Origin: Ptychodera flava
Taxonomy: Eukaryota > Hemichordata > Enteropneusta > Ptychoderidae
Length of the DNA stretch: 64,000 nt
Assembly (NCBI RefSeq): GCF_041260155.1
Contig: NC_091929.1
Location: 48,623,389 to 48,687,388 of the forward strand
Direction of reading: 5' to 3'
Shown: one piece after another, positions 1-12,835 of the stretch
Position numbering within the stretch: position 1 is the stretch's first letter
Layout of the letters: every line of letters starts with the position of its first letter
Notes under the pieces: model-generated
Told to the model about the DNA's origin: nothing
The model's input: only the letters and a program-made list of their open reading frames with translations
The model's database searches: none
Position numbers and translations under genes: made by a program

Positions 1-40
1 AGGTGAGGCAAGCTCTGACGACGATGATGACGTTGCTGCT

Positions 41-1736
41 GTGTTGGCGGAGGATGACACCCCTCCTGTCTGGCGTATGTCGGAAACTACCGATGCTAAT
101 ATATTTGAGGAGATCGATTTTGACCATGAGAGAGGACCGACTTTCACCTTGCCCAGCCACTCCCGTGAGATCGATTACTTTTTTAAGTTTATTCCAGCTA
201 CACTGATCAGATTGGCAAAGGACGAGACTAATAAATACGCCAAGTTCCACCAGCGATATATCGCTAAAAAGATCGATAAATACTGGCGTAACGCTGACTA
301 CCGAGAGGTGCAGGCGTTCATTGGCGTCTTAGTCTGTATGGGTATCGACCGTAAATCATCAGTGGAGGATTATTGGTCTAGCGATCCATTTCTGAGAAAC
401 CAGGGTATTTCTACTGTGATTACCCGCAGTCGCTTTCAGCAGCTTATGCGATATTTTCATCTGGCAGACCAGAGAACGATCCACGTCGTGATCCTGATGA
501 GGCACGCCGCCGACGTCGGTGTCAGGAGGATCCCCTTTATAAAATCAATCCATGGATGGAGCCCATAGTTGACAGGTGCGTAAATAATTATAAGATGGGT
601 AGAGAGATCTCCATCGACGAGGGCATGGTGCGATTCAAGGGCCGTTCTAAATTAAGCAGAGATTACCGCATAAGCCTGACCGAGACGGTTTTAAGATATG
701 GCAGCTATGCGACTCCACCACTGCATACATCGCCAACTTTGCACCGTACCTAGGTGTGAAATTTCGGGATCGGACTGATGGGAGACGGCAGGAGCGAGGT
801 GTGGTGAAAAGAATTACGATGGAGCTGGTCCAGCCATTTTGTGGATATAATCACAGCCTATTTTGTGATAGCCTGTTTAGCACGGTCGTTACTGCTAGAG
901 AGCTGATGGAGACCGGGATCTACATGGTCGGGAGTTTTAACCGCCGTAATCGTCGCACCATGCCCCCTCAATTAATTCCGCCGGGTAAGAGGAAGCGCCT
1001 TCCTCTGTCTGTTGGGGATATGAAAGCCACGACCAGAACGGACTCTCGTCTTAACATCACTGCTTATCAGGATAGTAACGCTCAGGTGCTGATCTTGAAT
1101 ACGGTCTATCCACCCTTGGAGTGCGTGACAGTGGGGGAGGGAGACGAGCAGCGACAAGTGCCTCTGTCGCTGTATAATTATCGCCGGTACATGGGAGGTG
1201 TCGACCGAGCCAACCAGAAGCGCAAGTACTTTCACACTGGGCGCAAGAATCACAGATGGTGGACATATCTGGCATGTTACCTGATTGATGTTGCCTTGGT
1301 AAATGCATATATATGCTTCAAGCATGTACACCCTGATAGTAAGCTGACCCATAAGATGTTTCATCTGCGTGTCGGGAAACAACTCATTGGCGGTTATTGT
1401 GGGCGATCGCAGCCCAGTGTGAGAGAGGTCGAGGCCACCGTTTCTCTTGCCTCGTACATACATCCACAAAATCAGCCGATGCACGTTGTCAGCCGTTTGG
1501 AGGGGCGGCAGAAATGCTGTAAAGTATGCAGCAGAGAGGGTAAGACCACTGCGAGCGGACGACTGTCTGAGACGTCCAAAGGATGTAGTCTGTGCGGGGT
1601 TCATCTTCACGAGGGCGAGTGTTTTGCGGCTTTTCATCATCGCATGATGCTACGAGGTAAGAGGAGCGTTGGCGTGCAGACCTCTACTCACACAGCCCCG
1701 ACGACACCCATCAGCAAGAGAACCCGACGTAAATAA
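41..1736 (+). pseudogene. piggyBac-type transposase, frameshifted
   Basis: DDE transposase of the piggyBac superfamily, which moves DNA by cut-and-paste into TTAA sites. Three consecutive reading frames carry it: about 41-475, about 476-690 and 756-1736, so there are at least two frameshifts. Visible landmarks in order are the catalytic Asp contexts SIDEGMVRFKGRS (near 615) and LFCDSLFST (near 865), then GGVDRANQ and LIDVALVNAY (1195-1305), and a C-terminal cysteine-rich domain (CCKVC, CSLCGVHLHEGEC, CFAAFHH; about 1510-1640) typical of the family. All expected acidic residues remain, so decay looks recent. The true start lies near or before the window edge; an acidic N-terminus is usual in the family. 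The minus-strand frame at 972-1640 is a shadow. Confidence 0.88.
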
Positions 1737-1899
1737 CGGACAGGGGATAGCTTCGCCTTACAGTGGCTTGACTGTATTATAACACGGACCATGATCACAT
1801 TTTGAGCACGGTTGTGCCGTTTGTTTGTGCTTTACGATCCCGCTGATTGTAAATTGAAACACGGATTATTTTGTACAATCCCCCGATTGTAATCTTTGT

Positions 1900-2208
1900 A
1901 ACACGGACCATGCACTCGGACGTCGAGACAGACTCTGAGATTTATTATTCGGCATAATGTAAATTATTCCCGAATAAAATTATATCTATGGATCGCATAT
2001 TTTCGTTTGTTTTGTTTTGTTTAGACTGATTATTTTGTACAATTCCCCCGATTATTATTTTTGTAACACGGATCTGCCACCCCCCTTTTTAATTTTTGAA
2101 ACACGGACCATGCACTCGGACGTCGAGACAGACTCCGAGATTTATTGTTCGGCATAATGTAAATTATTCCCGAATAAAATACTATCTATGGATCGCATAT
2201 TTTCGTTT
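1900..2208 (+). repeat. Direct repeat in piggyBac 3' region
   Basis: Two nearly identical blocks of about 109 bp, 1900-2008 and 2100-2208, both start AACACGGACCATGCACTCGG and end TTTCGTTT, period 200. A shorter related unit (TTGTACAAT, CCCCCGATT, then TTTGTAACACGGA) precedes each. Subterminal repeats of this sort in DNA transposons often bind the transposase; here that is inference. Confidence 0.85.
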
Positions 2209-3017
2209 CTTTTCTTTTTACCCCCACTTTCGTTTTTGGCAGATCCGTAAGGACGCTATAGTAATGGATGAACGTGCGTTGTATCATGTGGGAGGGGCAC
2301 AGCCCAACGGAGGCTGTGCTCGTGCGACGTAGACGTTGTACCGACCATCTGTCGTTTGGGTTAGTGCATGGTGCAGTTGCACTGTCCAGAGCTAAGGTGG
2401 TACAAAACTGCACCTTAGAAACAACTGCCAACTAACCTGTTAGGAAACGGTAACACTAACGAGCTAAGTGTGCACTGAACTGGCCAAACTACGTACACGC
2501 CTTCCTTCAATGGCGGAACTATGTCGTTGACACTACGTCAAAGTGGACTGCACTGTGCGACTCTTCCAAGTCGTTCAAAGTACGTGGCCAAGTGACACAA
2601 CCCAGGGGAAACAGGACAGGTTCGAGGGTGCTGCCGCACCCATAGCACTAACCCCTGGGTCTTCTACTAACCCACGAGCGAGGTGATGTTTCCCCGGTGT
2701 GGCCGTGCGTGCCGGCGAACGAGCTTTACTTCCGCGAAAGTAAGCTAGAAAAGGGCATAAAAGTGCACGTCCCCCGGGGCAAACAACGCCCGTGACCTCG
2801 TCATTTTCTGGACACAACCTCATCAGCGGTTGCCCCTCTATACGGGCATGCAAAAATTTTTGAAGTCTAACACGTATATGGTCGGTAATCGTACCCCGAA
2901 AATGCGGTATTTTCCCGCCAAATGCCTGGCAGGAAAGCGTGCAGGAGAGCCTATCTTCTGTAGACACGGAAAAGGGGGCCGGTTTTGACCGACTTGGCAG
3001 GATAACGGACAGGGGCG

Positions 3018-3037
3018 CTCGGCAGGAAAAGGGTTAA
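3018..3037 (+). repeat. piggyBac terminal repeat and TTAA target site
   Basis: CTCGGCAGGAAAAGGG followed by TTAA. Similar internal copies (GGCAGGAAAG near 2931, GGAAAAGGGG near 2969, GGCAGGATAAC near 2997) precede it, as in piggyBac ends with subterminal repeats. Confidence 0.75.
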
Positions 3038-3748
3038 GGAATTTGATTGTCTTCACAGGGGAAAGAGATGTTTAGAATAATGCTTTGTAATTCATGTAGT
3101 ATTCAGTGTGTAATTTTCATCCCTAAGTATCTACAGATATTTCATTTCATATTCAAAACTCTGATGCTACATTCATTGCTATATTTATTTTTAATTTACT
3201 AAATACAACTTAAAAATTGATAAAGAAAACAGTTGAACAGTGTGCAAGTGTTAGTCTTTCACTGACTCACCACAATTTATTAGCTGAACTCTTTCTAGCC
3301 CTAGTTCCATAGATGTACATACCCGGTACATGTCGCTGTATAGTGTAGCTCAAGTGCTAGTTTTCAATGCGTGTATTTACTTCAGGGAACAGTGTTATAA
3401 CATGTATCATTAAAAACACTGAGATTAAAGCAAACACATCAGTGATGAAAGTCTGAAATTCAAAGCAAGCAAAGCCTTGTGGAAAATCAAATAACTGATC
3501 ACTTTGGTTTGAAATTGAATTTTTTACACAAGGGATGTGAAAGATAACTGGTTTGGTATTAAGCACTGTAATGATATGTTTAATCACTTACGTTTACACT
3601 GCACCCCAGACATATTATTGCTTTGTTCACTTATTTCAACTCTCAATTGAGAACATCTATTGCAAGGGACTAGACTGGCATCTGCTATTTTCCATTTCAG
3701 ATTATCCTACATCCCAGTATGAATGTATGTCTGCCTTCTTGTGATTGG

Positions 3749-3776
3749 TTGATTGATTGATTGATTGATTGATTGA
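3749..3776. repeat. (GATT)n microsatellite
   Basis: About seven perfect units of GATT. Such short tails often mark the 3' end of a LINE, but no LINE coding sequence is visible next to it. Confidence 0.8.
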
Positions 3777-4181
3777 GAGTGTACAGTTTGCATCACACAT
3801 CGTGTGTTTGCCACCGTACTGTACATGACACCTGTCTACAGACACCACAGTTATACCGTTACACTGACACTGCAAGTTACCATTCTTCACAGAAATCACT
3901 CTCAATACACTGGTTAATTCCTATGGATGTTTTACATGTACTAACTTAGTTAACAAGGTGTTCATGTTACACAGGTTTTCACAGTGAAAAGTTTATTCAT
4001 TATTCAGTGATACATAAACATTCATATCAATTTACTGTAATGTAGAATGGGCCTATTGGACAGATATTTGGACTCTTATCTTTCACAATATTCTCTAGTA
4101 CCAAAATTTGCATGATGAACCCTGAATTCATTCTTCATTTTGAAACAGAATGGTAGAAAGTTTCCTTGAGGAAGTTTAAGC

Positions 4182-4305
4182 CAATCTGATGTTACTGGGT
4201 CGATCTTTTACGCTATCGTATTATAGTTTTTTTCCAGCAAAAAGACCATAATATGATAGCGTATAAAAAGACCAACCATCACTACATTGGATTTTAATCA
4301 GATTG
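4182..4305. mobile_element. Hairpin MITE with 9-bp target duplication
   Basis: Imperfect palindrome of about 124 bp. The left arm begins CAATCTGAT and contains TACGCTATCGTATTATAG; the right arm contains CATAATATGATAGCGTA and ends ATCAGATTG. It is flanked by AGTTTAAGC on the left (4173-4181) and AGTTTGAGC on the right (4306-4314), a 9-bp direct repeat with one mismatch. A 9-bp duplication is the size made by Mutator-like elements; family assignment is tentative. Confidence 0.6.
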
Positions 4306-7300
4306 AGTTTGAGCAAAAGTTAGAGTAGTCCTTTCATTTCAAGGTGCATACTACCTTCGCTTAACACACAGAGTGTTCCATAAACTCTATACTTTCAATA
4401 AATCTACTAACTATATTTGTAACAAGTGAAAAATGATTCAATTCATTCCACGTACAAGTACCAGTATACCGATAGGTTACATAATGGTTAATTAAATTCA
4501 TGAGCTCCAGGAATTATTGGATAAGGACATTAATTAATTTAATTGGCAGAAATTTGCTGATAACTTCATCTAGTTGAGTACTGATGCTAGCGCAACGGAA
4601 ATTACTTTATCTGAGAAAGGCACGATGAAAACGGAACAGCAATTGCCAATACAACACTACCTGTAGATAGGGCAAATTTCCATGTGATATTGTCACCATA
4701 AAATCCTTACATTGGAAGTTAGTCATACCGGTACATGAAGATACTGAACCCGGATATGAACATTACAGTGAATATTGTCATGTAAGCTGAAACAGTGAAA
4801 CTATACAAATTTGTTTACACAATTGTGAGCTACATACTAGATATTTATGGACAAGTCTTCATATTTTAATCAGTACAGAGATGATTTAAACACATGGCTT
4901 TTACAATAGAGTTAGTAGCCGTATATATATTACAAATAGGGTAGCCATATCTTAACAAACAAAACGTTTGAGCTATCGTAGTTTAACATTCATGCTTTGG
5001 TGATTTTTTCAGCAGCGTCCAATCATCGTTTGGTTTTTTTCCATTTGTCATTTTGGGAACATCCCCAACCTTATACACATGGTAGAATGAGAAAGAAAGA
5101 CAATCACAAACTTAACACTGATTTATTTGCGTGACTCAACAGTGTGTCCTTTTCATTAATACATGTACCTAGTTAAAATTGACGGCTGTGATAAAGTCAA
5201 CTTATTTGATTATCTGTCTCATTGGCAAACTAAGGTGTGGGATTCTAAATTGGAAAACAATTCAGTATTTCAGGAAATCAACATTCAACATTCTATTTCT
5301 AATCATCAGCGGTAAACTATTTGTGTTAGTACTTTATATCAACCATCATCTACTGCCAAGCACTTCAAGTGTATTAACAGGTACTTAATCAGTATTGGCA
5401 GTAATACTTCTCTTATGATATCATGTTACAGATGCTATTAGTGATATTGCTATCACAAACTTCAGAGCTCAAGACACATTATTTGCCAATATGCGCACAC
5501 TATGCAAGTTAGATTGTGCATATCAACATACACAAACTTTCCACTTTGCACTGTGATGTTGTAACTTATCAGTAACATATGGTATATCATTCTCCCCATT
5601 ATCAAACAGGTTCCTCTGTTGTTTCTCACACCATATGGTTATGTTTGGTTTTGTGTGTGCTTTTACAACCTTTGCATCAAAGTTTAACTGCAGGGCCACA
5701 GGCAGCTTCATATATACATATATCTATAAACGGTTGTATTCAGGATTTCAACATCAGTAAATTTATTTCAATTTTTAAGAACACTTTGAGTGGGATATTT
5801 TTTTACTCCATAATGTTTTATGAACTCGTACATTTTGTTTTTCCTTTTTGTTTTTCCTTTCTTTTTGTCCTGTGGCTTTTCTTGCTCCTGTAGGTTTTCC
5901 TTTTCTTGTGTATTTTTTGTGTGTGAAATAAAAAAGAAATTATAAAAAAAAAAAGAAAGAAAAAAAAGAACACTTTGAAGATGTGAAAATTTTGCCTGTC
6001 AAAATGATCAAAAGCTGGCTGATTTGCTTTGTCTACTTAAAAGCCATTTGTCTTCCAATCTACGGTACCTGCCTTCAGATAACATGTACATGTATTGTGA
6101 AACATGAACTCTCATTTATTTCTCAAAGACTTTGAGAATTATGGTACTATGCTAGATTCAAATTACTGAAATATATAATGTTGGAAAAAATTTAACATGC
6201 AATCACACAAGTATTCTATAATACACTCCAGCTAATACAATACACATGTGAAGAAAAGTCCACTTTAATAATACTGTATGTCAAATGTGATGTGTGTAAT
6301 ACGGAGGGGAAAGCTAATACTCTGCAATGAAGTAAAATGAAATTACAAATTAATGATCTGCCATTGCTGATATTTGATATGTGAAAATTCTCTCAGTTAT
6401 TTTTTAAGAGGAATTTTAGACACAAGCTTTGAATTTCCATTTCAATATTCATAATTGGTGTAAGGCTAACTTTAGGGACATGATCATCTGCATAATGTGT
6501 CAAGTGTCTTGCAGAGAGAATGGCTTGCTGGATAATTACAGTCCTCTCACTATTAGTGTACCGGTATACCGTGATGTTACTTTGTCTTTGATAAAGGTTA
6601 AAACTTTTAAACACTGTTCAGTTTAAAAGTAAATATCACCAATCTTTACTTTGACAAGGTGGTTTATTTTGTAATATTTGATTTCAATACTTTTATTCAA
6701 TGAACTGCTGTGGAATAAATGCTCACGTAACTACATGTATGTCTTTGTACTGAGATGCCATGTACTGTACATACAATTGTACCTACTGCCATGCTGGTAT
6801 CTACTGCCATGCTGGTAAGGAATGCAATAGCCAAAAGTTCAGTCACTATTTTCATTATGTTTTTAGACTTTCTATTTTTTAGTTTGGGAGTTGAGAAGGG
6901 CAGGGGAAACTAAATATAATGAACAGCATCGATCATTTACATGTGTTTTTCAATTTTTGGATTGTGAGTGGCAACTTTCAAATTCACCTGCATTGATTTC
7001 AAACACTCAACATATTCACCGGTATGGGTTGTTTATGATATGACACATGCAATAGAAAAATCCATGAATTAGAGTTGACAATTGCACACAGAAAATTATG
7101 TACAAACAAACATAGAAATCTGTTTTGCTCTATGCAAAAATGTGTTTTTTTCTGATGAGGTATTTCTTATGTGTTTTTATTTGTACTCCTTGTCATGGTT
7201 TCTTCACTAGTTTGTGTGTCAGTCTTTGCCGCAGGCTGAATATGTGAAGGAAGTTGTCAAAACGATGAGCTTGCTCTTGTTTTCAGTTTTGAAAAATTCA

Positions 7301-7822
7301 ATATCTTACACCCACACAGCTTACTGTATACGGTATACCGGTACATGTATGTTGCACTGCATTACATGTTGAATCAAAGTATAGATCTTTGTATCATACA
7401 GCATGAGAAAACATAAAATACACTGATATATATGACAACATCACGATTCATATGCCGGATTGAAGAGTTATTTTTGTTATAAATAGTTTGAACATTTCAC
7501 ACAACCAAATAAATTCTGACTGGAAATTGAATTGCAGCATTTCGTGACATTCAGATTGCTCCAAGGTTTTCTGATATAAATGCTGTTTCTAAGATAACCA
7601 TCGAGTACCTGTACTCAGAAACTGTCCTGAAGAAAACATGATACATAGAAGAGGCAGGCAGAATACCATTATGTATAACAAGCAATTTAAAAGGTATTAT
7701 AATTGCAATTTCTCTCGGTCTCTCTCTCTCTCTCTGATAAATCAGTTAAATAAGACTGGGAATACAAGATCTACAGATTACACAACTGACTTAGCAGTGA
7801 CTTTTGTCTCAGATACTGTTCA

Positions 7823-8038
7823 TCCTTTGAGTGCTGTAATTTCTTCCCACCAAATTGTTAGTGTAACATTTTACCAATTTTTAGGAATTTGTCTGGAAAT
7901 ATTGTGATAATTTTTGACCAATGGCCATCACATTTCATTGGCTTCAGTTTTTTATCAAAATTTTAGCAAAAATCTGAAAAAATTGATTGGGGTTACATTT
8001 TATACAGGCGGCAAAAATTGACTTTGGTGCTCAAAGGG
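7823..8038 (-). mobile_element. TTAA MITE, family 1, copy A
   Basis: About 216 bp with terminal inverted repeats (left CCTTTGAGTGC, right GGTGCTCAAAGGG) and TTAA at 8039-8042; the left target has decayed to TTCA. Its left end matches the reverse complement of the right end of copy B (20454-20667), so the two are in opposite orientations. TTAA targets and CCC-type ends suggest mobilisation by a piggyBac-like transposase. An open frame across it (7638-7907) is not coding. Confidence 0.7.
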
Positions 8039-8042
8039 TTAA

Positions 8043-11000
8043 ATACCATTTCCCTCCATTTGCTGAACAGTATTTTATCAGTCATACTTCAAGTGCAACA
8101 CACATTATTCATTTCATGAGCTCACAAGTATTCAGTATGCAAATTAGATGATAATTATATAGAATATTCATGAACCTCAGTTATGCATTATATGTTTGTA
8201 ATATGCTTCACCATGGATAATAATGATAATACACAATTTGCATGTTTTTTTCATAGCAGGTGGTCAATAGGTGCTGCATGTCTCACTAAGCCTTTAACTT
8301 GGGACAAAAAATGCCAGCAAATAATTTTGCATATTAATGAGCTGTAATACTTCCACATCGTTGTAATAAATGCTTGCTGTAAAACAACTCTTATCACTGA
8401 ACACTGATCAAATTGCATGTACACAATTGACAGCAATGTCAAACAGTTTTATTGAAGAATGAAGTTTTACAGTTTGTAAAGTTCTTGATTTAAATATTGT
8501 GAAGATGTGAAACAGTCAGTCAGCTGGGACAAACCTTATGTTAGACAGCTTAAAACTGGAATGACTTTTTAATCTTTGAGGAACACCATGCATTGATTCT
8601 GATCTTATCATTAGTCACCTGTGGGCTTAAAGCCAGACACTGACAAATATGATGTTGTGAACAGTTCACTCATTGCTGATTGGTCAGACAAAATTTGTAT
8701 GAAGAGAGTATCTAGAGGACAAAGTGGCAATGACTCAAAGGTTTTTGATTTTCCATTCTGTTAGCGTTGACATTTCTTAAGGGAGAAAAGGACAAAAATA
8801 GACCTTAACCATGCCTCGTTACCGTGGTTTTACTGAGATACACTAGACTAATGACCCTATTAGGTGTTGGCAAAGAGCATTTCCGCCGGCTAGGCATAGC
8901 CCTGCAGCACTTTCTAATGATGTAGGGTGAACAATTGGCAGGATGACAAGATGAGGAATTTCAGAATCTTGGAAATCATGCTAAGATACCATACACACTA
9001 ATATCAAATAAAAATGTAACATAAGATACCTAAATTACTAGAATATACAGCTGTGCTGAAAATGACCTTACATGACTGAGCTATTTCTTATAGGGGTAAT
9101 TGACTGTATGAACTGACGAGTGACAAACATTATCCTTTGTTTTAGGACAAAAGTGTAATGTGCATCTGAAAAATATTCGCTGATAGCGAATACCTGTACA
9201 ATTTGTGATGAAAAATTAAAATAACATAAATTTAACACTTTATGAAAATGACAATAATGTCTCTGAGAACTCTATAATTGCAAGTACATGTATCTGATAC
9301 TGTCTACATTTTCAGACTGACATTATCAGGTTAAAGAGAGAATATACTGGTATGCTACACTGTACTTTAATATATTCTCCGCAACAATGTGGAATAAATT
9401 TAGCTTTTATGTGAAAGTTAGGTAGCTATTGTGGAAAATGAAAGAAAAAAAAACAGATTTGTTCATGAAATACATATTTACATTCAACAAGGAAATAAGT
9501 TCAAAAGTTATATTCTTATGTCACTCTATACATCTGTGCAACCTGATAGAGCACATTGAAAACAATTATCCATTCCATATTCTTTTAAGCTACTGATATA
9601 TGCACACTGAGTGGGCTATCAAATACATGCTCATATTCCTTTGAAATCTTTGGAAATCATAATTTTTCCCAAGAAACCATATTTTTGACACTAAATTGTT
9701 TCTTGACTCAGTGATCAGTGTGTGATTAGTGATATTGGTTTACATTCTATGCTTTGAAGATCATCGTCTGTCACAGTCCTTGATGTGAATGAACCACAGT
9801 CAGTATTGCAGTCTAAACAGATATACCCTGTACAACATGTACATTCATCATATTGAATATCAATAACATCCCTGAAGCTACACAAGTTGTACACACCTTC
9901 TGATAAACATATGTATACAGTTATCATGTTCATACACCATATATCCACATCCATGGACACACGTTAAACATGGGGCCCGGGGCACCGACGTCCTTTGTAC
10001 CTCCTTACCGTTTATTATTTGCCATAAATGTGAAATTTGGCAAAAAGTCAAATTGTTTGGACATGAATGAAAGTTATTTGAACTGGTTGGTTACTGCTCC
10101 AGCATAAGTTCAAGTGTGGATTCTAAGTATCAACAACCCTGATATGAAAGTGAATTAAGAATTAGAGATAGACTCAATAGGATCAACAATATCTAAAACA
10201 GGAAACGGTGAACTTATATAATACAGAAGGGGAGAAAATTTAGCCAATGGCTAATCTAAACCAAATTACTTAAACTGGACTGTTGGCATTGATTACACAT
10301 GTATTTATTGTCCATCATATAGAAAATAAATTTGGGCCATTGACTAAAAAACATTTGCTTGTTACACTCACCACACTTGTACTTAGTATTTGGAGTGTAC
10401 ACCTATCTACAATACAATGATAAAAAGTTTGGACTCTGTAGGTCAACAGTGCATCTTTAATGTGTGAGACTAAATAAGCTTACCCCTCAAGTATGAATAG
10501 GCCAAAGACAATATTTAGTTTTGAATTATGTAGTGCAGGGAAGGACATACAATATGGTGAAAAGCAAATTAAATATAAAAACTGAATATACAATTATATG
10601 GAAATGTTGTTTTACAGTCATGAGTATCTGGTGTGTGCCGAGAGACAAATATTAAAATTGGACAGTATCATCCTGACCACAGTTTGTCTGACTGGTTGTT
10701 TCCTTCTGATTTTCTGACACGGTGATAGGTACAAAATATTATGCTATTCACGATAGTTATACAACATAGCTTGCATTTTGTTCACAGTAGAACTGAGTTT
10801 TACATGTAAGATAACTTTCTCGTAAACTGTAAATTCTGGCTTCTGGCAGCTCAAACGTCGCAATACTACATTTTTGATATGATATGGAGTGACTTCCACA
10901 CATATGCAATATGCAGTGACAGTCGATATGTTCATAGTATAGAGTCTACTACATTCAAGCATAGTGATGTTGACAACTACATGCATGCCAGTGCACGATT

Positions 11001-11220
11001 TCAAAGTAGCAAGGATGAAATTCTAATGGTCTTTTAGTGGAAATATAGGTATTAAACGACAGTGAAACAAACAACATTAGTTATCGTGACCTTGCTAAAG
11101 TGCAATCTCGGATCATGTATGATCTGATGATCATGCCAAATTTATACCATGTCGGATTATGCCGTGATTCTGAAGTGCGCGTACTTCCTTAGTAAATCGG
11201 TCAACATCCCTGCGTACGAT
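8043..11220. other. Gene-poor AT-rich DNA
   Basis: No supported gene. Two minus-strand open stretches (9715-9960, Cys-rich; 10744-11004) were examined and not called because they lack clear splice sites or a recognisable family. A small perfect hairpin ATTCGC/GCGAAT lies near 9174-9191. Confidence 0.45.
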
Positions 11221-11310
11221 GCTGTGTGTTCCGCTACAGCTAATCGCCCCGCTCACCCTACGTACGGGTCTTTGCAGGGCTGTGGTGAGCGGGGTAGCGG
11301 AACACACAGC
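11221..11310. repeat. Hairpin with 17-bp perfect stem
   Basis: GCTGTGTGTTCCGCTAC (11221-11237) is the exact reverse complement of 11294-11310, and an inner stem CCCCGCTCACC / GGTGAGCGGGG (11247-11257 / 11284-11294) continues the fold after a bulge. It looks like a small foldback element; no clear target duplication. The open frames crossing both strands here are symmetry artefacts. Confidence 0.65.
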
Positions 11311-11593
11311 ACTGTAAATGTAATAGCGATCGGAGTCAACAATGATGTCAAAATCAATGCACAACTGTCGAAATTACCCAAAATAAGCAACAGAAAACTA
11401 AAAGTTATCGCTATGTCGAAAGGACAGTACATCAACATAAAACGACGCTAGTTTGTTATGACATGGAGGTAGAAGGACAGAGCGTTCCCTCACTCTCACC
11501 CAGCTATTAGTACCATCTAGATATTGCTATGAGTACGGGCCGCCGGTGGGATTGCCTCGCTGAAGCAATGGTACTGGGGAGTACCGAGTACGG

Positions 11594-11805
11594 AGGCCAT
11601 CATTCTTCAGTCTATCGAAGAGCGTTTCGTGCCAAAAAATACATGACAGCAACAAAAGTACCATCACTGTGAACTCCATATTTACAAAACATCATCAAAT
11701 ACACGCTAAAAACCCCAAAAAACGTCAAGATTCGCACCAGACGCGAGAAACAAGATGGCGTAAGTCCTTGCAAAACAATGCTAACTTGTTATATGCGCAT
11801 GCGCA
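11594..11805 (+). promoter_or_regulatory. Promoter-like block, copy 1 (YY1-like + NRF1-like)
   Basis: First of two diverged direct copies (second at 12836-13053). It starts GGAGGCCATCATTCTTCAG, contains CAAGATGGCG at 11751-11760 (YY1-like site overlapping a possible ATG) and the palindrome ATATGCGCATGCGCATAT at 11791-11808, whose core GCGCATGCGC is the NRF1 consensus. In animals both motifs cluster around start sites of housekeeping genes. In this copy ATGGC is followed by GTAAGT, so it could be a tiny first exon with a splice donor. No downstream exon was found, so a dead promoter or repeat is equally possible. Confidence 0.4.
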
Positions 11806-11808
11806 TAT

Positions 11809-12775
11809 TAAGGGGTGACCCATTTGATTTCGGGGGGGGGGTATGCAGGAAGTGGGTATGGGAACTTTTTTTGGTCAGAGAGACAGCATTTTTTTTATTT
11901 CTACTGTCAGACCTGCATCATTTTTTTTTTCAAATGGAGTAGCAGTGAATTTTCAAATTTAAGCCACTGTTTCACATATCACAGGATGGTTTTATGTATT
12001 CATTTTACATTCCAACAAATGAAAACAAAATGGAAAGTCTAGTATATATACAACTTTCAATTGTAGAACACTTTTTTGGCAAATCAACTGTGATCATTAC
12101 TATACCTGCTTTTCTTTAAAATAGTCAATTCCTTTTAAGTTCTCAGGGGGGGGATGTTATCTTTTGTGGTCAGAGAAACAAGGCTCACACATTGTATTTC
12201 TTTATATTTGTTGTTCCTCAATTTTTCATTGTCAACTTGTAATCTTTCTAACGTATTTATATTGAGAGAATAATGTATTGGTTTTAACACTAGTTTATTG
12301 ACTCCTGTCTTGTGTTTTAAATTTTCACAATTTACAGAAGTCAAATAGTCCCATCTAGATATTGCCTATACCATTGAGATATTGCAACAGAAATCCTGAA
12401 ATATGATTTCTTGGGTCAGAAAAGGGAAGGGAAACATCGAGTGCACTGAGGTGTAAAGTAGTGAATGCTTATATCGTAAGCGCTGGGAAAAAAAACACAT
12501 AAGAATTGCTTGTGGTAAAAACATTTGCGCTGCCTATGGCAGCATGCCAGCAAAGAATACATGAGGATGAAGTTTCCAAAATTTTGCTCATTTCAACTGC
12601 ATTGTGACAATTCCTTTTTTATTTCTGTCTGTTATGAGAATTTTTTTTTCTCAAGCCATTACAGGCTTAATTTTCTTCTTTTATTTCACCTGGTGACATT
12701 TTTTTTTCTCAAAATCCTCCATACCCCCCCCGGAATCATGTGGTTCTTCCCTAAGTGAGCCCCTGACCTATACGG
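11809..12775. mobile_element. Possible element with G-rich inverted ends
   Basis: The left end (GGGGTGACCCATTTGATTT then a G-run) resembles the reverse complement of the right end (C-run, GGAATCATGTGG, TTCCCTAAGTGAGCCCCTGACC). Inside are T-rich repeats of a TTGGTCAGAGAGACA-like motif (near 11870 and 12160). It sits directly after the NRF1-like motif of the first promoter-like block and separates it from the second. Target duplication unclear. Confidence 0.4.
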
Positions 12776-12835
12776 GCCAGTGGATTGCTTCCTCAGTAGA
12801 ACTGATATGCCTGCCGGTACCGGTGTTTATCGCCT

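Larger units (their letters stand above)
1..3033 (+). mobile_element. piggyBac element, 3' part with right end
   Basis: The element runs from beyond the left window edge to 3033. After the transposase come about 1.3 kb of noncoding sequence with direct repeats, then a terminal repeat ending CTCGGCAGGAAAAGGG at 3018-3033, followed immediately by TTAA at 3034-3037. Ends read outward as CCCTTTTCCTGCC, the usual CCC-beginning piggyBac terminus. The left end and left TTAA are outside the window. Confidence 0.8.
3038..7822. other. Gene-poor AT-rich DNA
   Basis: No convincing coding sequence in either strand: open frames are short and resemble nothing known. It holds a hairpin MITE (4182-4305), a (GATT)n microsatellite (3749-3776), an A-rich tract (5925-5968) and scattered TACCGGTA and ACATGTA words. 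Part could be intron of a gene read from the right on the minus strand, but no exon was found here. Confidence 0.5.

Noticed and set aside
972..1640. 222-codon open frame on the minus strand
   Set aside because: Shadow of the piggyBac transposase frame; no family resemblance.
9715..9960. Cys-rich minus-strand frame
   Set aside because: Cysteine pattern fits no domain I know, and splice sites are not clear on both sides.
10744..11004. Minus-strand open frame of 86 codons
   Set aside because: No acceptor near its start, no recognised family; kept as unproven.
11149..11451. 100-codon frame across the hairpin
   Set aside because: Mirrored frames on both strands come from the palindrome.
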